Assembly (NCBI GenBank): GCA_023388935.1
Contig: JAEWFG010000066.1
Span: 1-5,227, forward strand
DNA length: 5,227 nt
Reading direction: 5' to 3'
Origin: Pseudomonadota bacterium
Lineage (GTDB): Bacteria; Pseudomonadota; Alphaproteobacteria; Rhizobiales; Xanthobacteraceae
Shown here: positions 4,746-5,227 of the stretch, one piece after another
How the letters are laid out: every line of letters starts with the position of its first letter
How positions within the stretch are numbered: position 1 is the first letter of the stretch
Notes under the pieces: generated by a model
Seen by the model: the letters and a program-made list of their open reading frames with translations, nothing else
What the model was told of the DNA's origin: nothing
Database searches by the model: none
Translations under genes and position numbers: made by a program

Positions 4746-5105
4746 ATGATGAAGACGCTCGTATTTTTCACGACGATCGTATGCTGTCTTGCCTTCACTT
4801 GCGTCGCGCAAGCCCACTCAGCCTATGACGGATCCTGGGACCTCTTTTTCGTGACGCAAAAAGGCGCATGCGACCCGACCTACAACTTCTCCGTCAATGT
4901 TATTAACGGGGTCGTCACGCATCCAAACCTTGTGCGGTTCAAGGGTTATGTGGCGCGGTCAGGTGCGGTTCGCGCTTCAGTGACTGTTCAGGATAAGTAC
5001 GCGTCTGGATCGGGCAGGCTCACAGGTAATTCCGGACGTGGTACGTGGAAGGGCTATTCGGGAAGCGCACGCTGTTCAGGCTACTGGACCGCGCAGCGGA
5101 ACTAG
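4746..5105 (+). CDS. Secreted hypothetical protein, 119 residues
   Basis: The frame opens with tandem ATGs (4746 and 4749); GGAG at 4737-4740 is five bases from the first and eight from the second, so either may be used. Residues 1-23 are a signal peptide (MMKTLVFFTTIVCCLAFTCV then AQA), with likely cleavage before HSAYDG. The mature protein of about 96 residues is Gly/Ser/Thr-rich and strand-rich, with YDGSWDLFFVTQKGACDPTY, a VVTHPNLVRFKGYV strand pair and a C-terminal SGRGTWKGYSGSARCSGYW. Its only two mature cysteines (42 and 110) could form a disulfide closing a small beta barrel in the periplasm. It lies 36 bases after the cyoD remnant with no EcfG-type site in front. It resembles unnamed secreted proteins of Bradyrhizobium-type genomes; function unknown. 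It appears intact. Confidence 0.85.
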   Translation: MMKTLVFFTTIVCCLAFTCVAQAHSAYDGSWDLFFVTQKGACDPTYNFSVNVINGVVTHPNLVRFKGYVARSGAVRASVTVQDKYASGSGRLTGNSGRGTWKGYSGSARCSGYWTAQRN

Positions 5106-5123
5106 GTCAGCGTTTTCGTGGGT

Positions 5124-5159
5124 CCCGGTAGGGACGTGAGTTGCCCCACGCCCACCGGG
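5124..5159. terminator. Large hairpin after the secreted protein gene
   Basis: CCCGGT (5124-5129) pairs with ACCGGG (5154-5159); inside, GGGACGTG (5131-5138) pairs with CACGCCC (5147-5153) with one bulged base. It starts 18 bases after the stop at 5105 and may end that transcript, though no T-run follows. Its right arm overlaps the predicted 3' end of the intron on the other strand. Confidence 0.4.
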
Positions 5160-5227
5160 TCGCGGAAGGCGGTCGCCCGCCTCCCGCTCCCACAGAACGT
5201 AGCGTGCGGATTTACCGCACTACGCTC
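5154..5227 (-). mobile_element. Group II intron 3' end (domains V and VI)
   Basis: On the minus strand 5227-5195 folds as a textbook domain V: GAGCGTAG pairs with CTACGTTC, including the conserved G-U in the AGC/GUU catalytic triad, then a two-base CG bulge, a TGCGG/CCGCA stem and a TAAAT loop. Next, 5187-5162 forms an 11-bp domain VI stem closed by a GCGA loop. The A at 5160 in the CGCGACCC segment is the candidate branch point, and the intron would end about 5154-5157 (ACCCGGT resembles the usual ACCC-G-A-Y ending). The window stops at the first base of domain V, so domains I-IV and any reverse transcriptase/maturase gene should lie just to the right. The exact 3' boundary is inferred. Confidence 0.72.

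Overview
The window looks like an accessory, partly decayed stretch of an alphaproteobacterial chromosome or large replicon, most likely from a Bradyrhizobium-type member of the Hyphomicrobiales (Rhizobiales). The reasons are the G/C-rich third codon positions, the gene families (PRC-barrel, DUF6894-like, RND efflux, low-affinity iron permease, CyoD), and four perfect matches to the alphaproteobacterial general-stress sigma factor (EcfG) promoter GGAAC-N16/17-CGTT. The genus is inferred from sequence style, not from a database search.

Layout, left to right. Positions 1-345 (minus strand) hold the end of an RND efflux permease gene followed by the start of a secreted Pro-rich protein. Positions 366-524 (plus) carry a second, oppositely oriented RND-like membrane fragment. 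No gene is seen in 525-723. An EcfG-type promoter at 724-748 precedes an intact PRC-barrel gene (777-1133). After it come an 81-residue protein (1227-1472), a convergent 63-residue protein (1561-1752, minus) and a 59-residue protein (1859-2038). A second EcfG-type promoter (2051-2076) sits 8 bases before a DUF6894-like gene that needs a frame change (2085-2347). Facing it is a small Tat-like secreted His/Asp-rich protein (2427-2681, minus) with its own EcfG-type promoter at 2779-2803. Positions 2804-3093 hold no supported gene.

Positions 3094-3462 are a low-affinity iron permease gene broken by two in-frame stops. Positions 3463-3647 hold no gene I can support. A frameshifted 53-residue gene (3648-3808, minus) and a candidate stress-induced small RNA (about 3882-3988, plus) diverge from a fourth, near-palindromic EcfG-type promoter at 3850-3876. 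Then come a frameshifted unknown gene (4091-4448, minus), a truncated and frameshifted cyoD (4480-4709) and an intact secreted protein (4746-5105). The right edge carries domains V and VI of a group II intron on the minus strand; the body of the intron should lie just outside the window.

How it fits together: the intact genes are small stress-type or envelope proteins, several of them under probable EcfG control, so the region reads as a general-stress-response cluster. The transport and respiratory genes (RND, iron permease, cyoD) are all broken, and a mobile intron lies at the border, as expected for a plastic genomic island. Most single-base frame changes fall in or near short homopolymers, so some could be sequence errors. 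The two nonsense codons in the iron permease and the truncations are harder to explain that way.
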